A stretch of 64,000 nucleotides of DNA, from positions 1 through 64,000 of the forward strand of contig NZ_FOQA01000010.1 in assembly GCF_900113635.1 (NCBI RefSeq), written 5' to 3'. The first letter of the stretch is position 1. Each line of letters starts with the position of its first letter. The DNA comes from Tindallia magadiensis (GTDB lineage Bacteria; Bacillota; Clostridia; Peptostreptococcales; Tindalliaceae). Position numbers and translations under genes: made by a program. The notes beneath the pieces were generated by a model, which did no database searches, was not told the DNA's origin, and saw only the letters and a list, made by a program, of their open reading frames with translations. Shown here piece after piece: positions 42,026-51,926 of the stretch.

Positions 42026-43609
42026 ATGAATGAAAAACTGAACATGGAAGATTCCCTTTTTGACTTAGATTTTTTAAAGGATGATCTGAAAGAGGTCCCA
42101 AAGGAATCCTCTCCCAAAAGAAACCATTATAAAATCATTGTTGCTGATGATGATAAAGATGTCCACACAGTAACCAAACTCCTCTTAAAAGACTTCCAAT
42201 TTGAGGGAAAAGGATTAGAATTTATTCACACCTATGATGAAGAAACTACTAAAAATGCTTTGGTAACACATAAGCATATTGCAATTATTTTATTGGACGT
42301 GGTAATGGATACAAAAAACAGCGGACTTCGTATTGTAGAGTTTATTCGAAATGAGTTAAAAAACTCAAACACCCGAATTATCTTGCGAACTGGTCATCCC
42401 GGCGAGGCGCCAGAAGAAAGAGTCATCATTGATTATGATATCAACGATTATAAGTTGAAAACAGAGTTAACCAAACAAAAGCTATTTACCAGTGTCTATT
42501 CAGCTCTACGCTCTTATCGAGATATCATGCTGTTAGAAAAAAACAAAACAGCCTTAGAGCGAATTGTAAAAGTAAGCAGTAAGCTTTTTTCGCAAAGTTC
42601 TTTAGATGATTTTTTGAGCACTTTATTAAGCGAACTAGAAATGTTTTACTTGAAATATAGTGATCCGGATTCTCATCATGAACACTTAAAGCCAGAAGGG
42701 TTTATCTATGAGAAAATAGGTCATACTTATCGTATTATTACCGCCACTGAAAAATATCAGCAATATATTAATGAAGACCTATCCACTATTCAGGATTTGG
42801 AGGATGTTTATGTGGTAATGAAGCATCTTCATCCGGATCATAATAATATGATTTTTTTAGAAGATGGGTTTATCTTTTACAATAAAGGGCAACATGGTGT
42901 TCGCTTCTACTTTTTTGTCGAAACAACAGAAGATTTATATGATTACAGCATTATTCAACTGTTCTTAAATAATTATGCTCTCGCACTGGATAATTTCCAC
43001 TTAAATCAGCTGGTAATGAGAAATCAGGAAGCCATTATTTTCACTCTTACAGAAACCATTGAACGCCATAGCAACGAAACTTCTAATCATGTCAAAAGAG
43101 TATCTAATATGATAAAGCAGCTCTCTCTTCTTTATGGCATTGATGAGATAGAAGCGGAAGATATTCGTATTGCCAGTGCACTTCATGATATCGGTAAAAT
43201 TGGTATTTGTGATTCAATTCTTCAAAAACCTTCTAAACTTACCACAGAAGAATTCAAAAAAATAAAAAGGCATACCAGCATTGGGTATGACATCCTCAAA
43301 CACGTTGATTATTATATTTTTAAGATTGCCTCAAAAATTGCCTATTATCATCATGAAAAATATGACGGTACCGGTTATCCACAAGGTTTATCAGGAAAAG
43401 AGATTCCTTTACATGGAAGATTGATGGCCGTGGTAGATGTTTTTGATGCACTTGTCAGCAAAAGATGTTATAAGGAACCTTGGACTTATCAGGACGCCCT
43501 TCATTACCTTAAAAGCCAGTCAGGAAAACATTTCGATCCTGAAATCATTCATATTTTTGCTGATCATTTTCAGGAGTTTATCGATATTGCTGAAGAATAC
43601 AAAGGATAA
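42026..43609 (+). CDS. response regulator with DUF3369 and HD-GYP domains
   Basis: This is a protein of about 527 residues. The receiver domain (about 35-165) has KIIVADDDKDVHTVTKLLL, the phospho-acceptor in IILLDVVMDT, and Lys in DYKLKTELT. The central DUF3369 region is unusual in length for a linker. The C-terminal HD-GYP phosphodiesterase domain has the HD pair in LHDIGKIGICDS, and HHEKYDGTGYPQGLSG with an intact GYP, which predicts cyclic-di-GMP hydrolysis. The ATG at 42026 follows AAGGAG. It is co-transcribed with a kinase, so its phosphorylation probably gates the phosphodiesterase. Confidence 0.88.
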   Translation: MNEKLNMEDSLFDLDFLKDDLKEVPKESSPKRNHYKIIVADDDKDVHTVTKLLLKDFQFEGKGLEFIHTYDEETTKNALVTHKHIAIILLDVVMDTKNSGLRIVEFIRNELKNSNTRIILRTGHPGEAPEERVIIDYDINDYKLKTELTKQKLFTSVYSALRSYRDIMLLEKNKTALERIVKVSSKLFSQSSLDDFLSTLLSELEMFYLKYSDPDSHHEHLKPEGFIYEKIGHTYRIITATEKYQQYINEDLSTIQDLEDVYVVMKHLHPDHNNMIFLEDGFIFYNKGQHGVRFYFFVETTEDLYDYSIIQLFLNNYALALDNFHLNQLVMRNQEAIIFTLTETIERHSNETSNHVKRVSNMIKQLSLLYGIDEIEAEDIRIASALHDIGKIGICDSILQKPSKLTTEEFKKIKRHTSIGYDILKHVDYYIFKIASKIAYYHHEKYDGTGYPQGLSGKEIPLHGRLMAVVDVFDALVSKRCYKEPWTYQDALHYLKSQSGKHFDPEIIHIFADHFQEFIDIAEEYKG

Positions 43610-43626
43610 GAAAGGAGGAAATTCTT

Positions 43627-44988
43627 TTGAAGCTTTTTCCTCGTTTTCAATTTAACCAAGAAAATCTATTTTTGAAGTTATCCTTCTTATTCATTATTGT
43701 TCTTTTTACCGTAACTAATATTGTCAATTTTATGAACGAATATGGAAATCGGCTGGATCAGCTGGAAAAAGAAATCGAAAGCATTGTATCTTTGTCAGAG
43801 ACTACTCTTTCTAGTAGTTTATGGACATTTGACCGGGGTGCGATCACCTCTATGGGAAATGCCTTAAAAAACAATCAGCATATTGTAAAAGTAAAAATTA
43901 GTAATATGAGCGAACAGGAGATTTTTTACCATCAGGTTTCGGCTGATACTATACCAGAAGATTTAGTTGTTAGCCGTTCTAGTACCATCTATTACAGCTC
44001 ACGTCCTATCGGAATTCTTACCTATCATTACACTTCCTTTTATATTCGAGAAGAGTTGCGCCAAACACTGCTTAGAAATCTTCTGCAATTATTGATTATT
44101 CTAGCTTTCCTTTGGGTTATTTTTGTTAAAACATCACGGGTTATCGTTAAAGAACTGGAACAGCGAGTGGAAGCACGCACGAAAGAACTGAAAGCCGCTA
44201 CCGATCATATTATTCAAATGGATAAAATGGCTTCTCTCGGTGAAATTGTGGGAGGCGTTGCCCATGAAATCAATACACCCCTTGGTGTCTCTTTATCCTC
44301 TCTTTCCTACATCACCTCCATTCATCAGAGCACATTGCAATCCTTAAAAGATTCTACCCTGACTAAAAACGACTTGAAAAATTATTTTGTGGAGATGGAA
44401 GAAAGCTTGGATATTCTGGAAAATAATCTTAACCGAAGTGCCGATCTGGTACAAAGCTTTAAACAAGTATCGATTGATCAAAAAGTAAATCAACCGGATT
44501 CCATCCATCTTAACCAGTATTTAGAAATGATTATCAAAAGCCTTAAACACGAGTATAAGAATGGTAATCATCAAATTGATCTGCTTGCCGAAAAAGAATT
44601 TATGGTCCAAACCTATCCTGGTGCTTTATCACAAATTATTTCTAATCTTATTATGAACTCTATTAAACATGGATTTAAAGGGCTTCAGCAAGGCAGGATC
44701 ACACTGAAACTTGATGAAGATGAACATGCGGTTTCCATTCTCTATCACGATAATGGCCGGGGCATTTCAGAGGAAGATCAACCTAAAGTATTTGATATGT
44801 TTTATACCACCGACCGAAAGGGTGGAGGCAGCGGTCTTGGTTTAAGTATTGTTTATAATCTGGTACACTATAAACTAAAGGGGACGCTGAACTTTAGCAG
44901 CGAACCGGGACAAGGAGTCTTTTTCAAGATCTCTATCCCTAAAGAGCTCTCCATCGAAACAGATGATCATGAAAGAAAAGAATCGTGA
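43627..44988 (+). CDS. membrane sensor histidine kinase
   Basis: This is a 453-residue kinase that starts at TTG with an excellent AAAGGAGG site. An N-terminal helix (LSFLFIIVLFTVTNIVNFM), an extracytoplasmic sensor of about 115 residues and a second helix (LLQLLIILAFLWVIFV, near 155-175) are followed by a coiled coil with EARTKEL. The catalytic core has the phospho-His in GGVAHEINTPLGVSLSSLSY and a HATPase domain with NLIMNSIKHGF and GGGSGLGLSIVYNLV. The group resembles kinases that pair with DUF3369 regulators. It lies between the REC-HD-GYP protein and a solute-binding lipoprotein. Confidence 0.88.
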   Translation: MKLFPRFQFNQENLFLKLSFLFIIVLFTVTNIVNFMNEYGNRLDQLEKEIESIVSLSETTLSSSLWTFDRGAITSMGNALKNNQHIVKVKISNMSEQEIFYHQVSADTIPEDLVVSRSSTIYYSSRPIGILTYHYTSFYIREELRQTLLRNLLQLLIILAFLWVIFVKTSRVIVKELEQRVEARTKELKAATDHIIQMDKMASLGEIVGGVAHEINTPLGVSLSSLSYITSIHQSTLQSLKDSTLTKNDLKNYFVEMEESLDILENNLNRSADLVQSFKQVSIDQKVNQPDSIHLNQYLEMIIKSLKHEYKNGNHQIDLLAEKEFMVQTYPGALSQIISNLIMNSIKHGFKGLQQGRITLKLDEDEHAVSILYHDNGRGISEEDQPKVFDMFYTTDRKGGGSGLGLSIVYNLVHYKLKGTLNFSSEPGQGVFFKISIPKELSIETDDHERKES

Positions 44989-44998
44989 GGTGATCCAA

Positions 44999-45835
44999 AT
45001 GACAAGGAAAAAAACATCTTTCGCCCTAATCATCATCCTGATACTCGCTCTATCCAGTATGCTTTTTGCCAGTTGTGGAAAAACAGAAGATTCCACTGAA
45101 TCAGTCGAAAAAATAAGGGAAGATAACGGAACAGAAGAAAGAGCTACGGCTGCCGCCTACAATACCTTTCATCTGATCACAGCCGATTTGCCACCTTTTT
45201 GCATTGAAGCGACGGATAGCGGTATTGTTGTCGATTTAGCCAGAGAAATTGCAAAAAAAGCAGAAATGGATTTTCTGGTGGAATTTCAACCCTGGTCAAG
45301 AGCCCAGGAAACCGTCAGCGAAGGGAAAAATCTTTTCATCCTACCTTTAGGCAGAATCGATGAAAGAGAAGAGCATTTTGTGTGGATTAGCGAAATCATC
45401 GATTACGATATTTCCTTTCTTTCAACGGATGGTGTTTCTTATACTCTGGAAAGTGCAAAATCCTTGGAAAACGTGATGGTACAGCAAGGGACCACCTTCG
45501 AAGAATTTCTACTAGATAACGGTTTTACAAATCTGTCTGGATCACCAGATACCAAGGCTAATGCTGAAATGCTCTACAATAACAGAGGTCAAGCCTGGTT
45601 TATTCCTGAATGGGAAGGACTCTGGATTTGGAATCACAAGGGATTTGATCAGGAAATCAGCCTTGGGCCGCCGGTTATGAACACCATTGCATGGCTGGCC
45701 GCCTCAAAAGACAGCGATCCAGCCTTGATTGATGCTATTTCCACTGCATTGGAAGAAGTGCTGGAAGAAAACCTGTTGGAAGATATTGTGGCGACCTATA
45801 CTCAGCCCGATGAAGAAGCCGAGAAACAGGAATAA
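44999..45835 (+). CDS. solute-binding lipoprotein, SBP family 3
   Basis: This is a protein of about 278 residues with signal ALIIILILALSSMLFASC and lipobox FASCGKT. The SBP_bac_3 domain has LITADLPPFCIEATDSGIVV, FLVEFQPWSRAQETVSEGKN and EVLEENLLEDIVATY. It starts at the ATG 44999 after GAGGTG, overlapping no more than the frame of the kinase C-terminus; the kinase stop at 44986-44988 is 10 bp upstream. It is the fourth gene of the signalling cluster, related to the lipoprotein at 41017. A terminator follows. Confidence 0.85.
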   Translation: MTRKKTSFALIIILILALSSMLFASCGKTEDSTESVEKIREDNGTEERATAAAYNTFHLITADLPPFCIEATDSGIVVDLAREIAKKAEMDFLVEFQPWSRAQETVSEGKNLFILPLGRIDEREEHFVWISEIIDYDISFLSTDGVSYTLESAKSLENVMVQQGTTFEEFLLDNGFTNLSGSPDTKANAEMLYNNRGQAWFIPEWEGLWIWNHKGFDQEISLGPPVMNTIAWLAASKDSDPALIDAISTALEEVLEENLLEDIVATYTQPDEEAEKQE

Positions 45836-45962
45836 GGTGTCCTTAATCCCTTCTCCCACCTCTTATCAAACCCATAGGTCTTTCATATAAACCGAAGAAA
45901 AAGTAATCCATAAATGCCGCTTGCTGTTTTATCCAAAACGCATTGATATTACGTTATCCTTA

Positions 45963-46011
45963 AAAAAAGGTGCCAAAAGCTTCTATATTCGGAGCTTTAG
46001 CACCTTTTTTT
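45963..46011 (+). terminator. intrinsic terminator of the HD-GYP/kinase operon
   Basis: AAAAAGGTGC pairs with GCACCTTTTT, with inner AAAGCTTC/GGAGCTTT, and the structure ends in seven T. Confidence 0.8.
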
Positions 46012-46013
46012 AA

Positions 46014-46042
46014 TTGACGCTTCTGTCCCTATTTGCTATGAT
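46014..46042 (+). promoter_or_regulatory. sigma-A promoter of the first chemoreceptor gene
   Basis: TTGACG and TATGAT are separated by exactly 17 bp, about 80 bp upstream of the chemoreceptor start. Confidence 0.6.
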
Positions 46043-46122
46043 AAGAACTTGGGGCATATCTCCCCATCTAAGCAGGTCCAAAAATCCCATTAACCTATAC
46101 GAAGAAGACAGGAGGTATCATA

Positions 46123-48123
46123 ATGAAGTTTAAGGGTAAACTAACGGTAGTCCTTTTAGTTGCGTTTGCTGTAATCATTGCTGCAACTTCTATGATTGGT
46201 TATTTTAACGCACGAAATATTCTGGAAGAAGGTGTTTATGCCGATGGAGAAGCCGAGGCAGAATCCCTGGTACAGTATATCGAAGCCTGGTTGGGTCAGA
46301 AGGTAGCTTCTGTAGCCACCTTAGCCGGAATTGTAGAAGATCCTTATATAATGGAACGATTATTAGAAGATCCTCTGAAATCTGATTACTTAAAACCTAC
46401 AGGTTTTGATGAGGATATGGTCCACTACTATCTAGGGTTTGTTGATGGTACTTTTATTACCGGTAGTGGCTGGGTTCCACCGGAAGACTATGACATGACC
46501 GTCCGGCTTTGGTACATGGAAGCAAAGGAATCAGGAAAGCCAGGCGTTACAGAAGTATATCAAGATTTGAATACAGACCAGTATATGGTATCTGCCACAG
46601 CACCCATTTATGACAACAACCATCAGTTTACCGGTGCAGCTGTCAGCGATATATACTTAGATACCTTAACCCAAACCGTCGACGAAGTGGAAATAGGCGA
46701 ATCCGGGTATGGTTTTCTCATTTCTCAAGATGGAACCGTTCTGACCCATCCTTCTGAGGAATTAATCAACACTAATTTTAACGATCATTCCTTTTTTGAC
46801 ACCATCTATCAGGAAGCCGTGGAAAAGGAAAGGGGAGTTCAGCATTATCGGGAAGGCGGCATGAATAAAATTCTTTTTCATCAAAAGGTACCTTCCACCG
46901 GCTGGGTTCTTGGGGTTGTTCTTGATGAAGATGAAGTCTACCAGCCTTTGGTCAATCTTCGAAATCAGTATATGCTTATTGGCGGGCTGGGAATGCTTTG
47001 CGTCATCCTGCTGTCTGTCGGCATTGCACAAAAAACCGTATCCCCGATTAAACATATTTCTCAATCAATGGACCGACTAGCTCAGTTTGATCTGACCGAA
47101 AATCAGTCTCATGCCAATATTTCCTATCAGAACCGGAAAGATGAAATTGGCGATATGACCCGTTCCTTAATCTCTCTGCAGGAAAATTTTGCAAAGCTGG
47201 TAAAAGACATCAGAGGTCATTCCCAACAATTGGCTACTTCAGCAGAAGAACTGACAGCTACCAGCCAACAGTCTTCCAGCGCCTCCCAGGAAGTGGCAAA
47301 AACCATTGAAGAAATTGCCAAGGGTGCAACAGATCAAGCTCAAAACGTGGAAACGGCTGTGCAAAACGTAAACGAAATGGAAAATTCCCTCACCCAAAAT
47401 AAGGAGTATGTACTTTCTGTTAAAAACATTACCGAAGAAATCCAACAACAAAAGGATAAAGGTATCGATGTAATGGATAAACTATCCACCACCATGGATC
47501 GAAGCAGTCAGTTGATAGGTGTGATGGGTGAAGCCGTTCAAAGTAACCAGGCCAGCGCCGATAAAATCGATAATGCCAGCAGCATGATTCAATCCATTGC
47601 CGATCAGACCAATTTGCTTGCCTTAAATGCCGCCATCGAAGCTGCCAGAGCCGGTGAACAAGGTCGAGGATTTGCAGTGGTTGCTGAAGAGATTCGAAAA
47701 CTAGCGGAAGAATCAAATACCTTCACCGGTGAAATTAAAGGAATCATTGAAGAACTTAAAGAAAAATCTCTGACAGCTGTACAGGCAATGAGTGAAATCA
47801 ATGAAGCCTTGGACATCGAAAGAGTCAGTAAGGACGAAACCGAAACACAGTTTTCTAAAATTGCCGATGCCGTAGAAGAAGCCGGTATCTTGGTAGAGAA
47901 GCTAACAGCCTCCAGCAATACCATCGAAACCAATAAAGATCATTTGATTCAGATCATGGAAAACTTATCGGCTATTTCAGAAGAAAATGCGGCAGGAACA
48001 GAAGAAGCTTCCGCTTCCGTTGAAGAGCAAACTGCTTCTATGGAAGAAATTTCCAGTGCCACAGAGGTCTTATCCGATATGGCTGCTAAAATGGATGCGG
48101 CCATGTGGGTATTTAAGCTGTAA
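46123..48123 (+). CDS. methyl-accepting chemotaxis protein with dCache sensor
   Basis: This is a 666-residue chemoreceptor. First helix about 7-27, extracellular double-Cache domain (about 35-280; [39 protein letters not shown]), second helix about 285-303, HAMP, then a long coiled-coil signalling domain whose hairpin tip reads [33 protein letters not shown]-type methylation helix is present. It would couple ligand binding to CheA/CheW. The rest of the chemotaxis genes are outside the window. It is followed by a riboswitch-controlled ABC operon. Confidence 0.92.
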   Translation: MKFKGKLTVVLLVAFAVIIAATSMIGYFNARNILEEGVYADGEAEAESLVQYIEAWLGQKVASVATLAGIVEDPYIMERLLEDPLKSDYLKPTGFDEDMVHYYLGFVDGTFITGSGWVPPEDYDMTVRLWYMEAKESGKPGVTEVYQDLNTDQYMVSATAPIYDNNHQFTGAAVSDIYLDTLTQTVDEVEIGESGYGFLISQDGTVLTHPSEELINTNFNDHSFFDTIYQEAVEKERGVQHYREGGMNKILFHQKVPSTGWVLGVVLDEDEVYQPLVNLRNQYMLIGGLGMLCVILLSVGIAQKTVSPIKHISQSMDRLAQFDLTENQSHANISYQNRKDEIGDMTRSLISLQENFAKLVKDIRGHSQQLATSAEELTATSQQSSSASQEVAKTIEEIAKGATDQAQNVETAVQNVNEMENSLTQNKEYVLSVKNITEEIQQQKDKGIDVMDKLSTTMDRSSQLIGVMGEAVQSNQASADKIDNASSMIQSIADQTNLLALNAAIEAARAGEQGRGFAVVAEEIRKLAEESNTFTGEIKGIIEELKEKSLTAVQAMSEINEALDIERVSKDETETQFSKIADAVEEAGILVEKLTASSNTIETNKDHLIQIMENLSAISEENAAGTEEASASVEEQTASMEEISSATEVLSDMAAKMDAAMWVFKL

Positions 48124-48160
48124 CCATCAGCTTCTTTGACCGACAGCCAGTGCCCCACCA

Positions 48161-48189
48161 TTGACAGAACCTTTTATAAAAGATACACT
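48161..48189 (+). promoter_or_regulatory. sigma-A promoter in front of the second cobalamin riboswitch
   Basis: TTGACA (48161-48166), a 17-bp spacer and TACACT (48184-48189); the aptamer begins about 12 bp further on. Confidence 0.6.
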
Positions 48190-48200
48190 ATGATCATCTT

Positions 48201-48370
48201 TTCAGGTGCCCTTATCCTCAGCCGGATAAAAGGGAGAATAGGAAAACTGGTGAAAAACCAGTGCGGACTCACCACTGTAAGCGAAGACGAATCCCTAAAA
48301 TGTCACTGGAGAAATCTGGGAAGGCAGGGAGGAGAAGGAAGCGCGAGCCAGGAGACCTGCCTTGAAAAAG
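48201..48370 (+). promoter_or_regulatory. cobalamin riboswitch (upstream of the second Nik/Opp-type operon)
   Basis: The B12 box AGCCAGGAGACCTGC lies at 48346-48360 and the conserved core GCGGACTCACCACTGTAA at 48263-48280. The P1 helix is formed by TCTTTTCA (about 48197-48204) and TTGAAAAAGA (about 48362-48371). It is followed by an intrinsic terminator at 48415-48446. It controls the importer genes at 48512-53622. Confidence 0.93.
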
Positions 48371-48414
48371 ACGACGCAAGACCTGCGTTTTTTTAGGAAG
48401 ACTTAAGATGAGAA

Positions 48415-48446
48415 AGTCTCTTAGCCATGCTAAGGGGCTTTTTTAA
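48415..48446 (+). terminator. expression-platform terminator of the second riboswitch
   Basis: AGTCTCTTAGC and GCTAAGGGGCT pair over 11 bp (with G-U pairs), followed by a run of T. A second GCTCCTTAGCATG just downstream could compete for the same arm. It lies between the aptamer and the first gene. Confidence 0.75.
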
Positions 48447-48511
48447 TGCTCCTTAGCATGCTCCATCACAACTCTTAAAAAGAGAAAAAAAGACGAAAGA
48501 AGGAATGTACC

Positions 48512-50122
48512 ATGATGAAACAAAGAAAAGAAATATTATGGACCGTGATGATTCTCGGGCTGATGAGTTTTTTACTCTTAGCCGGATGCCATGCCGGCTC
48601 AACAGACGCTGATTCAGCCACTTCTCAGGAAGTTGAAATTGCCCAAGAAGATGAAAAGGATCTTTATGAAAAAGAAGTTGTGTTAGCTGGCCCAAGAGAT
48701 GTCGCTCCAGGTCCAGAAGATGCTTTTTACATGAGCTCCATTTTATCCGTATGGGAGCCTTTAGTTGCCATTGGACCCGATCAGCAACCAGCTCCTAAGC
48801 TGGCAACCCATTGGGAACGCAACGAAGATGCTACAGAATGGATCTTTCATCTAAAAGAAGGTGTTACTTTTCATGACGGTCATTCTTTTGACGCAGATGC
48901 TGTCATTGCTAATTATGATCGCTATTCAAACATGCATGGAAAAAGTTCCTCCTTCTACACCTTCCATTTCGATGCTGTCTATCCCCATTTTGAATCCATC
49001 GAAAAAATAGAGGACCATCAGGTGAAAATGATTTTCTCAGAACCCTTTGCCCTGCTTCCTTACAATATGGCTAATTTCGGCAGTGCCATGTATAGTCCGG
49101 ATTCCTTTGACGAAACAACGGATTTTACGACCATTGCTCAGGGAACAGGCCCTTTTAGGCTGGTGGAACACGAAAGAAACCAATATGTAAGGTTGGAAGC
49201 CAACGAAGACTATTATGGTGAAAAAGCTCAGGTTAAAAATATTCAGATTCGAATTATTCCAGATCCACAGACCCGATTTGCTGCCTTAAAAGCTGAAGAA
49301 ATCATGGGCGTTTTAGATTTGGGTGCCTTAACACCAGAATTAACCAGGCAGTTATTGGAAGATGATCGTTTTGACCTTTCTTACCAGCCATCAACCATTA
49401 CTCATTACTTGTCTTGTAATGGAACACGGTTTCCTTTTAATGATCCAAGGATGAAAAAAGCCCTTAGTTTAGCCATTGACCGAGAACTGCTGGTGCAAGA
49501 GTTTTATAACGGTTATCCCGAACCCACCGTCAACATCCTCAACGCCGCTTCGCCCTTTGCTAAAACCATTTCACCAGTCTATGATCCAGAAAAAGCCCAG
49601 GCTTTGGTGAAAGAAGTTCTTGGTGATCAAACACCGGAACTTGAAATCATTGTTCCTTCCTGGGCCTTAGACCGATACCCTTATAAAGAACAGGCGGAAT
49701 ACCTGCAATCCGTCTTATCAGAACTTGGCTTGCCTTCCAGCATTAGCATCATGGATGGTGCCGCTTTTCGAGAGCGGCAGGCACAGGGAGACTTTGATAT
49801 CTCTTTGCATATTCAAGGATTGCCAGATTTAAACCCAATGACCATTTTTAACCGGTTTATGCACAGTGAAGGAAGTACCAATATTGCCTATAGCCTGGGT
49901 TTTTCCAACGAGCGTGTCGATGAATTACTGGCTCAGCTAGCTGTTGAAACAGAGTTGGATCTCATCAAAGAAGTCGTTGATGAATTGCAAAGCATTTCTG
50001 CCGAAGATATTTCCACCCTGCCGATGTTTCATGATGTAACCTTGGCACCGCATCATAAAGCCCTTAAAAATTATGAAGCTACCGTTTATGGCGTGGATTT
50101 ACCCGGCATTTCCTGGAGATAG
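48512..50122 (+). CDS. substrate-binding lipoprotein, SBP family 5, B12-riboswitch controlled
   Basis: This is a 536-residue extracellular lipoprotein with signal ILGLMSFLLLAGCHAG (lipobox LAGC). The SBP_bac_5 domain has KLATHWERNEDATEWIFHLK, VTFHDGHSFDADAVIANYDR, IAQGTGPFRLVEHERNQYV and MKKALSLAIDRELLVQEFYN. It is related to NikA-type proteins. Regulation by a cobalamin riboswitch points to cobalt, a cobalt chelate or a corrinoid. It is 2 bp away from the first permease gene, so the operon is tightly packed. Confidence 0.88.
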   Translation: MMKQRKEILWTVMILGLMSFLLLAGCHAGSTDADSATSQEVEIAQEDEKDLYEKEVVLAGPRDVAPGPEDAFYMSSILSVWEPLVAIGPDQQPAPKLATHWERNEDATEWIFHLKEGVTFHDGHSFDADAVIANYDRYSNMHGKSSSFYTFHFDAVYPHFESIEKIEDHQVKMIFSEPFALLPYNMANFGSAMYSPDSFDETTDFTTIAQGTGPFRLVEHERNQYVRLEANEDYYGEKAQVKNIQIRIIPDPQTRFAALKAEEIMGVLDLGALTPELTRQLLEDDRFDLSYQPSTITHYLSCNGTRFPFNDPRMKKALSLAIDRELLVQEFYNGYPEPTVNILNAASPFAKTISPVYDPEKAQALVKEVLGDQTPELEIIVPSWALDRYPYKEQAEYLQSVLSELGLPSSISIMDGAAFRERQAQGDFDISLHIQGLPDLNPMTIFNRFMHSEGSTNIAYSLGFSNERVDELLAQLAVETELDLIKEVVDELQSISAEDISTLPMFHDVTLAPHHKALKNYEATVYGVDLPGISWR

Positions 50123-50124
50123 CC

Positions 50125-51078
50125 ATGACCTATGCCCTTCCCTATGCCTTGAAAAAAATAATATTAGCCCTGCCGGTTTTAATCGGAGTTTCGGTAATTG
50201 CTTTTCTTCTCGGCGTGGTTGCTTTAGGCGACCCGGCTCGGGAAGCATTAAGTGCGGACGGGGTGAGTACCCCTACCCAGGAGGAAATTGACGTAAAAAG
50301 AAGGGAGCTGGGCCTTGACCAGTCACTGGGCAAACAATACCAGCAATGGATCGGAGGTATTCTGCAAGGAGATCTTGGCACCTCTTTTATGACGAATATC
50401 CCCATTGCTGAAGAATTCCGGGATCGACTGCCTAAAACCGTGGCCTTGTCCATCTCAGCCCTGCTCCTAGTCATCTTTCTTTCAATTCCTTTAGCCGTTC
50501 TGATGGCCGTCTATCAACATAGCTGGTTTGACCATATCGGCAGGCTTTTCAGCCTGCTGCTCATTTCAACCCCTGGATTTTTGGCCGCCATTCTGCTGAT
50601 GATGTTCTTTTCTGTTCATCTGCGGTGGCTGCCTACCAGTGGCTATGGGACCTTTTCCCATCTGATCATTCCTTCCTTAGTGCTGGCTTTTGGAACCAGC
50701 GGGGTCATCATGCGTGTCAACCGAGCAACCCTATTGGAAGTATTGAATAAAAATTACATCTTAAATGCCCACGCCAAAGGACTAACCAACCCTTTTGTGC
50801 TTTACCGGCATGCTTTACGAAATTCTTTGCTTCCTGTTATCACCCTTATTGGCAATTATTTTGGCGGTATCCTCGGTGGATCAGCTATTGTGGAAACCAT
50901 CTTTGCCATTCCCGGTGTTGGCCGTTATGCCGTAGAAGGGATTATGAGCATGGATTATCCTGTGATTCAGGCCTACGTTCTTTTTACCGGTGTGGTCTAT
51001 GTCCTGTTCAACCTGTTGATTGACCTTTCTTACATCATCATTGATCCACGAATTCGCCTTGGCGGTGATCAAGGATGA
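50125..51078 (+). CDS. ABC transporter permease, NikB/DppB type
   Basis: This is a 317-residue permease with a first helix ILALPVLIGVSVIAFLLGVV, ALGDPAREALSADG, RRELGLDQSLGKQYQQWIGG, and the EAA loop NAHAKGLTNPFVLYRHALRN. The C-terminus is IIDPRIRLGGDQG. ATGA overlap (4 bp) with the next gene indicates translational coupling. Confidence 0.9.
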   Translation: MTYALPYALKKIILALPVLIGVSVIAFLLGVVALGDPAREALSADGVSTPTQEEIDVKRRELGLDQSLGKQYQQWIGGILQGDLGTSFMTNIPIAEEFRDRLPKTVALSISALLLVIFLSIPLAVLMAVYQHSWFDHIGRLFSLLLISTPGFLAAILLMMFFSVHLRWLPTSGYGTFSHLIIPSLVLAFGTSGVIMRVNRATLLEVLNKNYILNAHAKGLTNPFVLYRHALRNSLLPVITLIGNYFGGILGGSAIVETIFAIPGVGRYAVEGIMSMDYPVIQAYVLFTGVVYVLFNLLIDLSYIIIDPRIRLGGDQG

Positions 51079-51911
51079 AGAAAAACACCTTTGGAAAATG
51101 GATAAATCGTCTGGGGATACTTTTTCTCCTTTTACTAATCCTGATGAGCCTCACAGCTGAATGGATTGCTCCTTACGATCCGGTACAAGTTGATATGAGC
51201 AACCGGCTACAGCCTCCTTCGACGGAGCATCTGATGGGTACAGATGCCATGGGACGAGACATCCTTAGCCGAATTATTTATGGCGGAAGAACTTCTATGA
51301 TTTTAGCCACCGCCGCTTCCAGCGGTACCATGATCATTGGTTTGTTTGTTGGAATTCTTGGTGGTTATTTTGGCAAATGGCTGGACGAAATCATTCAAAT
51401 TTTTGTGAAGATTTTTCAGAGTTTACCCCCTCTAAGCTTTATGCTGGCAATTGCCGGCGTGTTAGGTCCGGGCTTCCAGAGCATCTTAATCGCCAGCCTA
51501 ATTGTCTCCTGGGCCGATTTTTCCAGGGTGGTACGGGCGGAAATCTTAAAAATACGGGAAGAAAGTTTTATTCAAGGTCTTCGGGTCCTTGGTGCCGGTC
51601 ATGGGTATATTATTTTCAGGCATATTCTACCCTCCATTATTGGCCCTTTTATGGTGCTTTTTACAGCTCAAGTTGGCCGAACCATTATTGCGATTGCCTC
51701 TTTAAGCTACTTGGGTTTAGGCCTGCAACCACCTCAGCCGGACTGGGGTGTCATGATTTTTGATGCGAAAACCTATATGCGTACCGATCCTCATCTGATG
51801 TACTTTCCCGGCATTTTTATCATTGGTTTTTGTTTCTCTGTCAATCTATTAGGCGATGCACTGCGAGACTTTTTTGATACCTCCGAAAGAAAGGATCAAC
51901 CCTTTCTTTAG
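51075..51911 (+). CDS. ABC transporter permease, NikC/DppC type
   Basis: This is a 278-residue permease with a first helix LGILFLLLLILMSLTAEWIA, YDPVQVDMSNRLQPPSTEHL, MGTDAMGRDILSRIIYGGR, and the coupling loop VLGAGHGYIIFRHILPS. It ends DALRDFFDTSERKDQPFL, close to the normal family end. It lacks the long N-terminal extension of OppC, as in NikC. Confidence 0.9.
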   Translation: MKKNTFGKWINRLGILFLLLLILMSLTAEWIAPYDPVQVDMSNRLQPPSTEHLMGTDAMGRDILSRIIYGGRTSMILATAASSGTMIIGLFVGILGGYFGKWLDEIIQIFVKIFQSLPPLSFMLAIAGVLGPGFQSILIASLIVSWADFSRVVRAEILKIREESFIQGLRVLGAGHGYIIFRHILPSIIGPFMVLFTAQVGRTIIAIASLSYLGLGLQPPQPDWGVMIFDAKTYMRTDPHLMYFPGIFIIGFCFSVNLLGDALRDFFDTSERKDQPFL

Positions 51912-51926
51912 AAAGGCTGAGATCTG

